Positions 37,966 through 49,878 of a stretch of 64,000 nucleotides of DNA are shown piece after piece. Location of the stretch: the NCBI GenBank assembly GCA_947034885.2, contig OX344750.2:36442821-36506820 (forward strand). Direction: 5' to 3'. The first letter of the stretch is position 1. Every line of letters begins with the position of its first letter. A program made the translations under genes and the position numbers. The notes below the pieces were generated by a model that made no database searches, was not told where the DNA came from, and saw only the letters and a list, made by a program, of their open reading frames with translations. This DNA is from Thuidium tamariscinum. Taxonomy: Eukaryota; Streptophyta; Bryopsida; Hypnales; Thuidiaceae.

Positions 37966-38370
37966 GAGCATCTCCACTGGCTGTGTACAGGAGAAGTGCG
38001 GCCAGGGGATGCTTGCCAAGCCATTCAAGAAGGCCGGGCCTGGGCAAATGAATTTCCCCCACCCCAACATGCCAAATAAGCACGTGGAACAATCAATTCC
38101 GGATTCCGAGGCACTTTTCCATGGATTCCAAGAAAACAAGTCAGTAGTCAATGGTAAAGCTTCTTGAAAAGAGGAATTAAATTTAAAGAAAGGCACACCG
38201 AGCCCGTCCAAGGTTTCTCCATTTGGCTGTGCCATCCTTAAATTTGCCCGGGCCCGGCCTTTCTTTTTGCTTGGCCATACCTCCCATGGGACAATTTATT
38301 CACCCGAGCCCGGCCATTCCCCGAGTTGGCCCACTGCCTAAGTCACTACTTGAGGCCCATGGGGATGCTC
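37966..38370. mobile_element. Harbinger-like MITE, 405 bp, TTA target duplication
   Basis: Starts GAGCATCTCCACTGG and ends CCATGGGGATGCTC, imperfect complements, flanked on both sides by TTA (37963-37965 and 38371-38373). A 3-bp TTA/TAA duplication is typical of PIF/Harbinger. The interior has GC-rich inverted stretches (GGCCGGGCCTGGGCAAATGA against AAATTTGCCCGGGCCCGGCC). Non-coding. A 16-bp direct duplication (TTTCATTTTATCCCG) follows immediately. Confidence 0.6.
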
Positions 38371-38459
38371 TTAAGTTTCATTTTATCCCGTTTCATTTTA
38401 TCCCGTTTCATTTGTTTAAAAAAAAATTCATTTTCTTTCATAGAAGCATACTCGGCACC

Positions 38460-39290
38460 TCATCACGGAATCTATGTTATTATTAGTGATGAATTTTTCA
38501 TCTTTTTCATTTATTGGCTCTACTTAGAGGTTACCAAGATCTCCATCCAATCCATAGTTAATTTAACCCTTAAATGACGCGGGCATTGTTTTTTGGTCAA
38601 TGAAGGACTCTAAAATAGGCTACAGAACGGAAAAACGAAGCTTTTCATCCAATTTTTTGGTATCAAATCTAAGATTGTGTGCCATCATGTACTGCAGAAA
38701 CTAGCTTGCATTAATGTTCTCATAATTTTACAGAAGACTAGATTCTTTTAGCATGCCATGAAGGTTTCATTGCCCAGTTCAAAATTTGTATTGCTGGCTA
38801 AATTCTACGTCCAAAATAGTGACTTTCTCCTTTGGGCTTTCCTCAATTGGTCTTTGTTTACAACCCACTGCTCCCCCACGGTGACCCGCCTGTCGTTTAG
38901 GGGTTAATTTAGTATTAGGAAGTGTGACGATGTTGGTTTGGGTAAACTATAAGTTAAATTAGTGCCTTCTCCGAAAAGCCCAAGCAGTGCTAAGGAAGTT
39001 TCAAGGCCAACTAGTAGGAGCCCCTCCTTGCATTTGCCCATTTCCATTTGCAATCCAATTCCACCAACTAGACTAAACCATTTCCATCACTCTAGTTTGT
39101 TCCCATTTCCATCTAAAACCCAATACAAAAATCCCACCCCCATTTCCCTTTAATCTACAACAAAATCAGGGTTTTTATGACAAAATTAGGGATTTTATGA
39201 CAATTTGGGTAACAAGTCACACCTCATATAGGTAATATCTAGTTGTTAATTAAGTGGTTATAGGATGTTTATGAGATGTTTACAACCTTA
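38460..39290 (+). repeat. Low-copy repeat, copy B (occupied site)
   Basis: Colinear with copy A (36995-37480) apart from the inserted TTAA-flanked element. After the insertion it resumes with GGAAGTGTGACGATGTTGG and continues to GGTTATAGGATGTTTATGAG. The pair shows a duplication that predates the insertion. Confidence 0.7.
38563..38907. mobile_element. 345-bp TTAA-flanked element (GACG subfamily)
   Basis: Left end TTAACCCTTAAATGACGCG, right end CTGTCGTTTAGGGGTTAA. TTAA lies on each side, and the related empty site at 37100-37130 has just one. The left subterminal GTTTTTTGGTCAATGAA resembles ATTTTCTGGTTGATGAA in the copy at 50949, so the two form a subfamily. Non-coding. Confidence 0.8.
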
Positions 39291-40616
39291 ATTAGTTTAG
39301 AGGTGGTTTTGTAATTTAGGGCTGACTACTTCAAAAATTCACAAAGATTAGAGTTTTAATCAGAAAGTTATTGGGTTTGGTTCATGAAACATGCACTCAC
39401 TTCTGAAAAATATGTGCTCATCTTGGAATTGCACCCAACTTAACCAGATTGCAAAACAGGTTGGTAATAGGCACGTCTACCTTATTCCACCGCGCAACTG
39501 AGGGTCGCTTTATCACTTACAACTCCATTGCCAGTGACTGACGAGTGCATGTTCAGTTTGCTCATCGCCGGCCTTCAGTTGGAACAGTCGTCATCTATCT
39601 TAGGAAAATGGCCTGAAGTTCTGGGCATCCGGCGGTGCAGCCTAGCTACCAACTGGTTCCTGTCGACTGAAGTCCTGTCCAAGCTCCGTCCCCCCGCACT
39701 TCATTCAGCCTGCAACATCCAGGCAGCTGACGCATGGGACTTAGAACTCAACTTACTCGGAAGAAGACTGACTCCGTAAGTTAACTTAAGTTCCTGTAGA
39801 TGCGCAGCACTGGTACGGTCCGCAGGAGGGAGGGAGGGAGTGCGGCGCTTGACGGAAATACTGTATGGAGCCAACTGAACTGCAGTTCATCCTCAGTCTG
39901 GTCGTTCCAGTCAAGCACATGCGTGACTGACTGACTGAGCGGCCGGGAGGCCAAGAAATGGCACTCGCGCCGCAGCGCAGCTTAACTTATGTTGGAACAG
40001 CAGGCAGGCCGGCAGGGTGGAACAAGCACGACATGCCAGGCTCGAACACTGACTGCCACACTCCTCCCGCCTGGCTGCATCAGAAAAAACTCACTGGAAC
40101 CAAGAAGAGTAACCAGGGATTTGTATATTGTAACCAGCTCTGATTGTGTGCGTCTGTGTGCTCAAATATGTTGCATCCACAAAGTAGGGTAATTTGTTTG
40201 TAAGCAAACAATAGCCATCCACAAAGGCAACAATTACGTGAGTTTTCATCCAGGGACAGAGCTAGTTACATCTCACGGAATATAACCCACTCTCCGATGG
40301 CTCAAAGCGGTTACCTAGTCCATCATTTGGGAGAAGAAGAGAGCTCTATATTTTCATAGTACTATGAGGATACCTAGTCATTAGATGTTTTTTCAGAGAT
40401 TAGAAGATTGTTTCAGGCCCGTTCCCAATGCTGGGAACAGTCAGAATATAAATAAATAAATAAAAATAAATAATTTTTTTTGAATTTAAAAAAAAATTAT
40501 TATAATATGACGTGGCAGTCTCTCGGCCACGTCAGATTGCAGACATGGAAGTGTTCCCACAGTCGGGAATTCACAATCTTGTTACTAGCAAAAAAAACAT
40601 CTAATGGATATCCCCG

Positions 40617-40690
40617 TGATATTCAAGTGATACCCCATGATACTCTATTGATATTTTGGTGATACTCTGGTGATATTGTGGTAATACTTG
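40617..40690 (+). repeat. Degenerate 11-bp minisatellite
   Basis: About seven successive units of the type TGATATTNNGG: TGATATTCAAG, TGATACCCCA, TGATACTCTAT, TGATATTTTGG, TGATACTCTGG, TGATATTGTGG, then TAATACTTGG. One unit is 10 bp. Confidence 0.55.
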
Positions 40691-43685
40691 GTGTCAAAAC
40701 CTATATATTTCAAAATTAGGTGATACCTACAACAAATAGAATTTGGCTCCTTGTCTTAAAATTTAACAAACAAACAAAGAGTAAGATCATGATGTTTACT
40801 TTGAAGATTATACTTTGAATTTTGAATTTGAGATTTATTTATTAGCTAAAGATTAGCATTTAGGTGTTAAAGTTCCTGTGGCTCATACCAAAGACAAGTT
40901 GAAACAAAGTTCTTGGTACCCCAATCACACTTGAGGGAGTTTTTAAAAATCTACCATAGAAAAAACAAAACAAAGTTTACCACTTAGTATATAATAATGA
41001 GTTCCTATGTCTTCTTATTTTTTCAAGAAGACATAGGATTGTTGTCTCTTTGAGGGACATAATAGATTTTCGGAAGGTTCTATGACCTCAATTTTTGGTG
41101 AAACTTTTTGAAACTTTCACATAAGATAGAAAATTATAGTGATTAGCTTTGTGGAAATATCATTTTTATTTCAATTGGTCTTCAGGAGCAAAAGTTATAT
41201 GACAAAAGTCTAGAACTAAACTCAAAGAACAACAAAGTTTTGTTTGAAAGAAAAAATTAAAATTAATTTTTTTTTCAAAAAAATATTTTTTAGTCTACAA
41301 TTGAAGCTTTGATTCATTCTATTTGGACTAGTAATGAGAAAGTTATAGACAATATTGTTTTGGGGGGAAATTTTAGCATCTTCTTGAAAAAGTAACTTTG
41401 ATTACTCATATCTTTCAATCTATACAATCAAACTTCATGAAAAACTCAATTAGATTCTATACAAATGTTTTTTTGTTTTCATAGATGAATTCAACAGAAT
41501 TTGCAGTTTTGAGTGGTTATAATAGAAAAAAGATATCAATCCTTTAGGAGGTAGATACAATCATGGAAAAAATATTGAGTGACTTCAAATGTTAAAATGA
41601 AGTTTTCAACAACTATTTTTATATCTTCCTAATGAAGAAGAACAAAAAATTAAAACCATATTGAAATGGTTTGATGGGGGCTTACTTACATTAACCCTTG
41701 AAGGACAAGGCCTATTATTGAGGTAGTAAAACAAAAATGATCAAATTTTGGATGAATGGGTGCATTATTTGTTCCTTCAATTTTTCTAAAAGTCATTCAT
41801 CAAACACTTTTTGTTTTGTACAAAGTTTTATGATTAATCTTGAAGTACTCTAATGTCCAATTTTTGGACAATGAACTCAATGAAAATTAGTTTTTTTTTC
41901 TCAATACTAATTGGATGAAAGTCATTCTAGTTAGTGGGGACACTTTATCAAGTTATTATCCTATATAATGGTTGGATTTGGTGTTATTAGAGTGCATATT
42001 TTCTAAAATTACAAATGTGAAAGTATATCAAGTGATTGACCAGGACAAAATTGCATTGATTCTAGTTCAAAACCAAAATTATAAATATGAGGTCATAGAT
42101 AAGAAGAGTAAAAAAACTTTAAAAAAAATCACTATACTAAGAAAACATCATTTCAAATCCATTCCAAGAAAATTTACTCAAAAAGTAAAAACATATTAGT
42201 TTGCTTGTAATTGAATTTAAATAAAAAGAATTTAGAGATTTTCATTTTAAATTTTATAAAAAAATATTCGTGATATCATAGGTGAATCTAACTAAGTATA
42301 TGGATGGAACCTAAAAGTCAATCTACAACTTTTAGTTGCATCTCAATTCTAAAATATTTCTTCCAAATAGTACTTTATAATGATTTTTTCCAAACCACCA
42401 ACCCTCAAGAAGACTCTAGATGCTTAGAGAGTAAGAGACTTGCCATTAGTAGGTGCAATTAGAGTTTCTTGATAGGTGGGTGGGTTTTACAAATGAATTT
42501 TTGCTTGTCAAATGCCATCATCAACAAAGTCTAATGCCTTCCAATAAGTTTTAACCTTATAACACCAGATGGGTTCACATGGAAATTAAATCATCCTTTT
42601 GGATGGTTCCATATGAATCATTTGATTAAGAGAATCCCAAGAATATTTGTAGACATCAAACTAATGTGCAAGACCTCTTTATTTTCCACAAAATTCTGAG
42701 GGTGAACACATGCAAACACTTTTAGGTTGTTGCACATTCTTTTACATGGAGAAGCAAGCTTACCTACCTTACCTACTAGATGACTTGTTTTAAAAGTGGT
42801 CATCTAGTTTGGAAGGTAAATAAGCACCTCATACTTAAAAATAAGACTATTTTTTCAAGCTTATTAGTTGGTTTACAAAATAATACTTGGTTGATTGGTG
42901 ATTGATTAAAGCTTGAACTACTCTTGGTGCAAAGTGTTGGGCCTATGCACTAAGAGATTTTTTTGCATGTTAGAGAGGTGCATTGAGTGGTCATTTATAT
43001 ATAATATGTCAACTTCCAACACTATTTTCCAAAAAATGTTCTTCAAATTGGCCCTACCTACAAACTCTATTACCGAAAGGTTTCTACTAGAAGGGGGTGC
43101 ACTACAAAACCTCTTGAGCACATTACTGAACTTCTATATCATTCTTATTTCCAAGTTATTTTTTCAAGCTTGCAAACTAAAGAATTGGCTGAATGATGGT
43201 TGATTATTGGCATTAGATGAAATTTGAGGGCATTAGAAGACTACAGTCTCCTGGATTGTAGGAATGCAGTTTCTGCCACGAGAATAGGAATCCTACACGG
43301 TTGAGAGACTACCACGTCATTAATTTCTTTAAAAAAAAATTTGGACATTTTTTCATATTTTAGGACCCCAATTTTTTCTTGGTTCGTGATGGCTTGACAG
43401 AGGCCAACGATATTGGAAACCATTTTGGGAATAGATCCGAAACAACCCTCTAGAGTCCTCAAATTTCTTCTAATGGCACATCACTCGGCTTTTTTCGCCG
43501 CGTTAGCTTACATATTGGCCCGGTGGGAAAGTACAGTACTTGTTCAAGGAATAAGACAAAAGAGGCTTCACCGTTTGTCTTGTCGGTGTGGGCAAGCAGG
43601 AATGGAGGAGGAGTTTCACTAATTCTGGTGAACAATCTCATTGGTGGAGACTCATCAAACTTGAGAAACTTGAAAATGTGTGATT

Positions 43686-43807
43686 TTCTTATTGCATCCC
43701 TCCAATCCACTTGGTCCACATGAAAGTGCAAAGACTATTTTTTCTTTTCTTATTGTATCCCTCCAATCCACTTGGTCCACATGAAAGTGCAAAGACTATT
43801 TTTTCTT
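43686..43807 (+). repeat. 61-bp tandem duplication
   Basis: Two adjacent near-identical units; ATCCCTCCAATCCACTTGG recurs 61 bases apart (43696 and 43757), followed in both by TCCACATGAAAGTGCAAAGA. Only a C/T change and small differences at the junction separate them. Confidence 0.75.
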
Positions 43808-45304
43808 ATAGCACTCCCTGTGAAGTTTCCTTCACCCAAACATGTAAAGAGACCCTTTATCATTCTCTTTTTGGGTTGATTTTTCAAGCCAGGTGGTGAT
43901 GCCCTAAAAGGCCACTTACTCCAAGATTTTGGTGCATGAGAATTGCACCCGTCGCCCCCCTGCTTCCCTCAAAACGTACATATCCACCCCTCGACCCACT
44001 TGTTTGGGGGTGGTTTTTGGTTTCTGCACCAAAGTTCGTCAAAGGAATTGAAACAAGCACAAGCCTTCCAAGTGGAGGCATTTGAAGTCCGGGTCTTCCC
44101 CTTCCAATTCACAGATGCCTTCCACCTGTTGCTGTTGTGGGGATCCCTCCCAGCCATTATTCACTGCCTCTATCTTCTTTCATGCTGTGATTCCCTGGAG
44201 GTGACAGCAAGGTACAAAGTGGCTCCTCCATTCCGGATACCATGCTCGGTCTTCTTCAGCAGGCTTTCCAAGTGCATCCTGAAAAGGTAGTAACGAGCAA
44301 CAGGGCTGGCATGGCCTTCTCCGTCGTAGGCAAAATCAGTGAAAACGCCTGGATATTCGATCCCACCGCTTCAACAGTGCGGCGCTTTCGAACTCCTGTA
44401 GTGTAGATCCTCACCGCCCAAATAAAAGTAAGAAAAAGAACTGTCAAGCCACACCTACGCTACTTCGAACAGTATTATTGCAAGTCAGGACGTCCTTGTT
44501 GTAGAGTGGACGGGTGTATCAATCTTTGTATATTCGGTTCGGACTCCACGATCACGGGCCCCACTTCGGCCTCGGGAGTCCAGCCCGGAGAGATCTACAG
44601 TGCAGTACAGTATCCTTATCACGGGCTCGCTTGATTCCTCCACTGCTGTGACCGTCGTCCAGCTCATTGAAGGCGCGTCCTTCACAGAATTTGGTGTAAT
44701 GCTGGACCTTTTTTCTTATTTTTAATGGTCCTCGATCACTTCACTCCGACCAGGGATGGACGAAGAATTTCAATAATAGTTGGATTCGTTTGGATCGTGG
44801 TCGGAGTGTTGTCAGCTACGCTGCAATCGAGTACTGTAAGCTTAGATCCCACGCCGCATCACGGCAGTTGCTGTAGACAGGAATTGAGGGTTTGAGATAT
44901 GTGGAGGCGAGGTCACTTGCATGCAAGAATCACAGTTTCAAGGGATTATCGTGCGCATGTTTATGCTACAGTGTAGGGGTGGTACGTAGTCTTGATGGAC
45001 GGGTTCCAAATTTGGTAATTGGACTTGAAGCAGGTGATGAGAACGGGGCGATCGGTTGCACTGTCTAATTCTTGTTGCGAGCAGGCTGTAGTGGTTAGCT
45101 TGTGATATAGTTTTCGTGGTGCAATTGCGCGTGTGCAGCGAATGTTTCGATCCATGGCAATTGTAGAGGTGTCGTGTCTCCACTCACTGGTGGGGATGAT
45201 TCAGGTTCGAGACCATAGGTTTGACGCAACAAGGTTCGTGATTGTTCCACGGTCTGGAAGTAACTGAGATTCGACCAGAGGCTGTGTGTGTGAATGCAAG
45301 TGGA

Positions 45305-48300
45305 ATGGCAGAAGCTATGGCGACTCGCCGCAGCTGCAAATTCGTCAGGAATTTGTGCGCTGGAAGTGCTACAGCATCGAAATTGGGTACGATGCTGGCG
45401 ACGGTGGCCGTGATTGCGATGATTTTGAGCGTGGTGACAGCCGATCCAGCGTCGGACAAGCTAGTGTTGGCCTCCTTCAAAGCGGGGATCACCAACAGCG
45501 ACGTTCTGGGCTGGACCGCGAGCGACCCTTGCTTGTGGACAGGGCCCTCCTCTGTACCCGGGGTGGGATGCGACAGCGCGGGCAACGTGGAGTCGCTTCG
45601 CGTCCGCGAACTCGGTCTCACGGGGACCGTCACGCCAGATCTCAACCAGCTCACGAGCCTCAATTACCTGGAGATTAACCTCAACAACTTCACTGGCGCA
45701 ATGCCTTCGCTCGCAGGCCTATCCAAGCTCACCCAAGCGAATCTCGGCAACAACGACTTCTCGTCGATCCCCGCAGATTTCTTCGACGGATTGAGCAGCA
45801 TCCAGGGGCTGTACATCAACGACAACCCGAAGCTCAACCTTTCCTCCGGCGGATGGACGTTACCCGCGGCTATGACAGACGCCGCCACCACGCTCACCAC
45901 GCTTTACATGAACAACGTCGGCGCAACGGGCGCGGTGCCGGCCTACTTCGGCACCATGCCAGCGTTGAAGACCTTGCGGATGGGGTACAACAGCTTAAGC
46001 GCGGAGGTGCCTGATTCGTTTGCAAGCTCAGGAATCCAGGAGCTTCGGTTGAACAATCAAGCAGTGGGGGGATTCTCGGGGAGTATCAAGTTTATTGGGA
46101 CGATGACCGGGTTGACGATTCTTTACTTGCATGGTAACTCGTTCACGGGGTCGGTCCCGGATGGAATTACAAACGCGGTGGGGTTAACTGATTTGAGGTT
46201 AAGTGGGAATCAGCTCGTGGGGCGGTTGCCTCCCGGGTTGTCGAGCTTGAAAGCGTTGCAGTTTTTGTGGTTGGCGGATGGGAACAAGTTTTGTGGGGAG
46301 CTTCCGGTGTTGCCGGCTGGAAGTCTTGTCGACACGACCACGTTCTGTGCAGCAGCCGGAGTGGCGTGCTCCGCGCAAGTGAATGCGCTTCTGGATTTTT
46401 TGGCTGGGGTGGGGTATCCGCAAGCGATCGCCACGGTGTGGGTTGGTGGGGATCCGTGTTCATGGACGGGCATTGCATGCAACGCTGCGACGGGGGAAGT
46501 CACGTCAATTTCGCTAAATAAGGCTAATTTAACGGGGACTATTTCCCCATCTCTTGCGAATCTGACGTCGCTGGAAACGCTCAGCTTGTCGGGAAACGCG
46601 CTCACGGGCGTCATTCCAGCAGAGCTCACTGGAATCACCACCTTGAAAACGGTGGACGTGAGTTTCAACAACCTCTCCCCGCCGCTACCGTCGTTTCCTG
46701 CTTCAGTGAAGTTCACGTACACTGGAAACGCCCTTTTGACCGGAACTCCCGCGCCAGCCACGCCTCCCATCGCACCTGCTACTCCGCCAGCCACAGTTCC
46801 CGCTCCAGTGTTGACGCCCCCTGCGCCTGCTTCGCCTCCCATCGCACCTGCTACTCCGCCAGCCACGGTTCCCGCTCCAGTGTTGACGCCCCCTGCGCCT
46901 TCTTCGCCTCCAGTCGCGACGCCACCAGGTACGGCACCATCTTCAATTGTACCCGTTTCGCCGGGGCCTACAACCATTGTGGCGCCAGGGCCTTCATCGA
47001 CTGCACCTCCACCTGGAATCCAGTCTCCCGGAAGCAGCCCTGCGCCGACGATACTGAATTCGTCGAAGAAAAGTAGTAGCATCCTTCCAGCTGCTGTGGG
47101 GGGAGCTGTTGGGGGAGTTGCTTTGTGTGTTATTTTCCTTGTGCTCCTTTGCTGCTACAAGCGAAAGATTTCGCGCAGGAACGCCGAAACGAAGAACCAG
47201 GATCGCTCGGAAGCGCTCCCTAGTACTATTACAGCCGCATCACCGGATGTGGTGAATGTTGTTGTTCATAGCAGCAGCAGCAATGGGACATATAACCCCG
47301 ACTCTCCGGTATGTGATTAAACCCTAATCCTCCGCCACTATGGAATTTCTAGATGTGGTAATTTGTTCTCCGTCAGTCCCTCTTCCAAGTAGGTTAGGGT
47401 TTGTACCACTAAACCGCTCAATTTATTGATTTTGGTTATTGAGCAAGCGATCTAGAATTCAAATCACATGCATATCCCCACCCTCCGTTTTACATCGCTT
47501 TCTCAACAATTAACGATCAAAACCTTTTTAGTGGTACAAACCCTAAACCGATTTGGAGATTTTTAGTGGGACTGAGGGCGTAGTACCTTTAATCCGTATA
47601 CTTTAAAATCCTGTGTCGAAGCATACATATTACCGAAAGAAGGGGATTAACTATAACCCATATTCCTTCTTCTAATACTAAGTCCATTGTCAGTCCATTA
47701 GCACAGATGTGGGCTTCATGAAGTAGAAACGACTTGGCATTTTGTCCGTCAATGATTTTGAACCTCCAAGATGTCAAACAACGTCGACGATCTTATTCCA
47801 TAACAGTTGGGTGTGTATGGAAACAAGTAGACCAGAAGTTGAATATCAATGGCCTTCAGTTACAGCGCATGTTTCTTGGCATTTCTCTTGCAGCATTACA
47901 GTACATGCTGTGTCTCATCAGCTCTTACATTGCTCATCACGGTTGAAATTTGATAGTAAGTTTCTCAGGTTGTTAGCGTCCGCCATGTAGCAACAGCCAT
48001 GAAATCCCAGTTCTCTTATGTACCAGCTGGATTGTCTATTTCCCTCGATGCATGTTGAGTACCGGGAATTTATGGAATTCGGGCTGCGAAAGAAAAGAGT
48101 TCACCACTTCAATTGTATATAACGACCTGAATGGTGCTTGTTTGCAGGGCTCGGGGTCGTGGAACATGACGTACACCATCGACGAGCTTCGATCCGTCAC
48201 CAGCAACTTCGCGGAGCGTAACATCCTAGGCCGCGGTGGCTTCGGCGTGGTGTACAAAGGCATCCTTCCGGACGGCACCAAGATCGCAGTGAAGCGGATG

Positions 48301-49878
48301 GAGGCCGCCGTGGTGAGCAGCAAAGGCCTGAGCGAGTTCCAATCCGAAATCGAGGTCCTGACCAAAGTGAAGCACCGCAACTTGGTGGGGCTACTGGGCT
48401 ACTGCACGGATGGGATTGAGCGGCTGCTCGTGTACGAGTACATGTCGCAGGGTACGCTGTCGCAGCATTTGTTCAAGTACCAGGAAATGCAGGTGAAACC
48501 ACTGTCGTGGACGCAGCGGCTGACGATAGCGCTCGACGTCGCCCAGGCTGTGGAGTATCTGCATGGGCTGGCGCACCGGAGCTTCATTCACCGAGATCTC
48601 AAGCCCAGCAATGTGCTTTTGAACGACGACTTTAGAGCGAAGGTCTCGGATTTCGGGCTTGTGAAGCTGGTGCCGGAGGGAAATTTGTATTCGGTGGAAA
48701 CAAGGCTCGCGGGGACGTTTGGGTACCTTGCTCCAGAGTACGCGGGTAAGTGCACGCGGCCATATGCAATTTTATTTGGAGCTTATTTTGGTTTCTTAAG
48801 CACATTCTGTAACCAAGCCGCAGCCGGAATCAGTAAGCAATTCGGAACTGCTTGAACTTGAAATTTCAAATCGAGATTTCGTGCTCAAATCTCAGCAAGC
48901 GTCTTGTTGAGTGATTACTTGCTGGAAGGTTACTGAAGCTCTGCTTCTAAGTCTGAAGTATTGAAGCACAATAAGCAGTCGAAGGTTTTCAGAGAGTATG
49001 GCAGCAGCGAACCAACATGAACTTTATTTTGTTGAGATTTTCTTTGCTCATGTATAGGTCGGATCATTTAAACTATGGCTTGTAGGAACGCTAAGAAAAA
49101 TGCGCGTTTAACACCTTGTAGCAACTGCTCTGATTCAAATCGTGGCAACTGAATCAAGTCATTTATGGTTCAGATCGTACAATTAATACCTTGTTGGAAA
49201 GCTCTGAACGATACGCTTTCACAAGCCATTTCTCATGTTCTGATTCTCTGTATAGAAGCCGTAACAGTCGATTGTGAAGTTTGCTTTCCAGTTAAACCCT
49301 AATTCGAGCACCTCGATGATTCTGATTGTCGGTGGGGTTTTTGCGTGGTCGCAGTGACGGGCCGTGTGACAACAAAAGCGGACGTGTTCAGCTTCGGCGT
49401 GGTGTTGATGGAGCTGCTGACCGGTCGCCGCGCGGTGGATGAAACGCTGGAGGAGGAGGACATTTACCTGGTATCTTGGTTCACCAACAAGCTCCGAGGC
49501 AGGTCGGAGCCTCCTCTTCGGGACTTCCTGGACCCCAACCTTCTCTCTTCCGACCTCGACGACAAAGCCACGTTCAAGACCATCGTCACGGTTGTGGAGC
49601 TCGCGGGCCACTGCACCGCAAGGGAGCCCTCACAGCGTCCCGACATGGGCCACGCGGTGAGCGTGCTGCGGCCGCTGGTGGACGAGTGGAAACCCCGGGA
49701 AACGTTCGACGAGGACTACAGTGGCAACACGCGCGACATGTCGCTGTCGAAAGCCTTGAAGCAGTGGCAGGAAGTTGGGGACGACTCCGCGTCGGCCGCG
49801 ACGGAGAACAGCGCCACAAGTTTACCGACGCGGCCTGGTGGATTTGCGGATTCCTTCACATCTTTAGATGGACGATGA
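45305..49878 (+). CDS. TMK: TMK-type leucine-rich-repeat receptor-like kinase
   Basis: Plasma-membrane receptor kinase; Arabidopsis TMKs signal in auxin responses. Exons 45305-47308, 48148-48745 and 49355-49878 join in phase to 1,041 residues, longer than the roughly 940 of TMK1. A hydrophobic signal ([15 protein letters not shown]) suggests 45392 as a possible alternative start. The ectodomain has two LRR blocks separated by a non-LRR island, with paired-cysteine caps (DPCLWTG, then [12 protein letters not shown]), a Pro/Ala-rich spacer, and one membrane segment near residues 593-618 ([20 protein letters not shown]). The kinase shows GRGGFGVV (about 696), Lys in [21 protein letters not shown] and LAPEY, so it looks active. 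The C-terminus [17 protein letters not shown] is diagnostic for the subfamily. Exon 1 is strikingly GC-rich against its surroundings. The extra length lies partly in the N-terminus and the duplicated spacer. Confidence 0.93.
46763..46906 (+). repeat. 72-bp tandem duplication inside the TMK proline-rich spacer
   Basis: Two adjacent 72-bp units start at 46763 and 46835 and differ at only two positions. Each encodes 24 residues of the type [15 protein letters not shown]. The frame is kept, so the duplication simply lengthens the extracellular stalk between the second LRR block and the membrane segment. Confidence 0.9.

Larger units (their letters stand above)
39291..45304. other. Long intergenic region upstream of the TMK gene
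   Basis: Six kb without a supportable gene. Bases 39480-40190 are closer to 50% GC and show short frames without recognised domains. A perfect inverted GTTCCCA/TGGGAAC with a four-base loop lies at 40420-40437. Bases 40690-43230 are AT-rich; a frame at 41972-42199 is lysine-rich and unrecognised. A family-like TTAA end (TTAACCCTTGAAGGACAAGG) stands alone at 41691. Bases 43930-45304 are GC-richer and probably include the TMK promoter and 5' leader. Confidence 0.45.

Noticed and set aside
43413-43731. Overlapping frames on both strands at 43.4-43.7 kb
   Set aside because: Neither strand shows a known domain, and the region adjoins a 61-bp tandem duplication; evidence too weak for a gene.
45195-45225. 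GGTTCGAGACC resembling a tRNA T-loop
   Set aside because: No acceptor, D or anticodon stem can be paired around it.
46210-47082. 290-codon open frame on the minus strand, Gly/Ala/Val-rich
   Set aside because: It lies wholly opposite TMK exon 1 and is an antisense shadow of GC-rich proline codons; the plus strand gives an unambiguous receptor.
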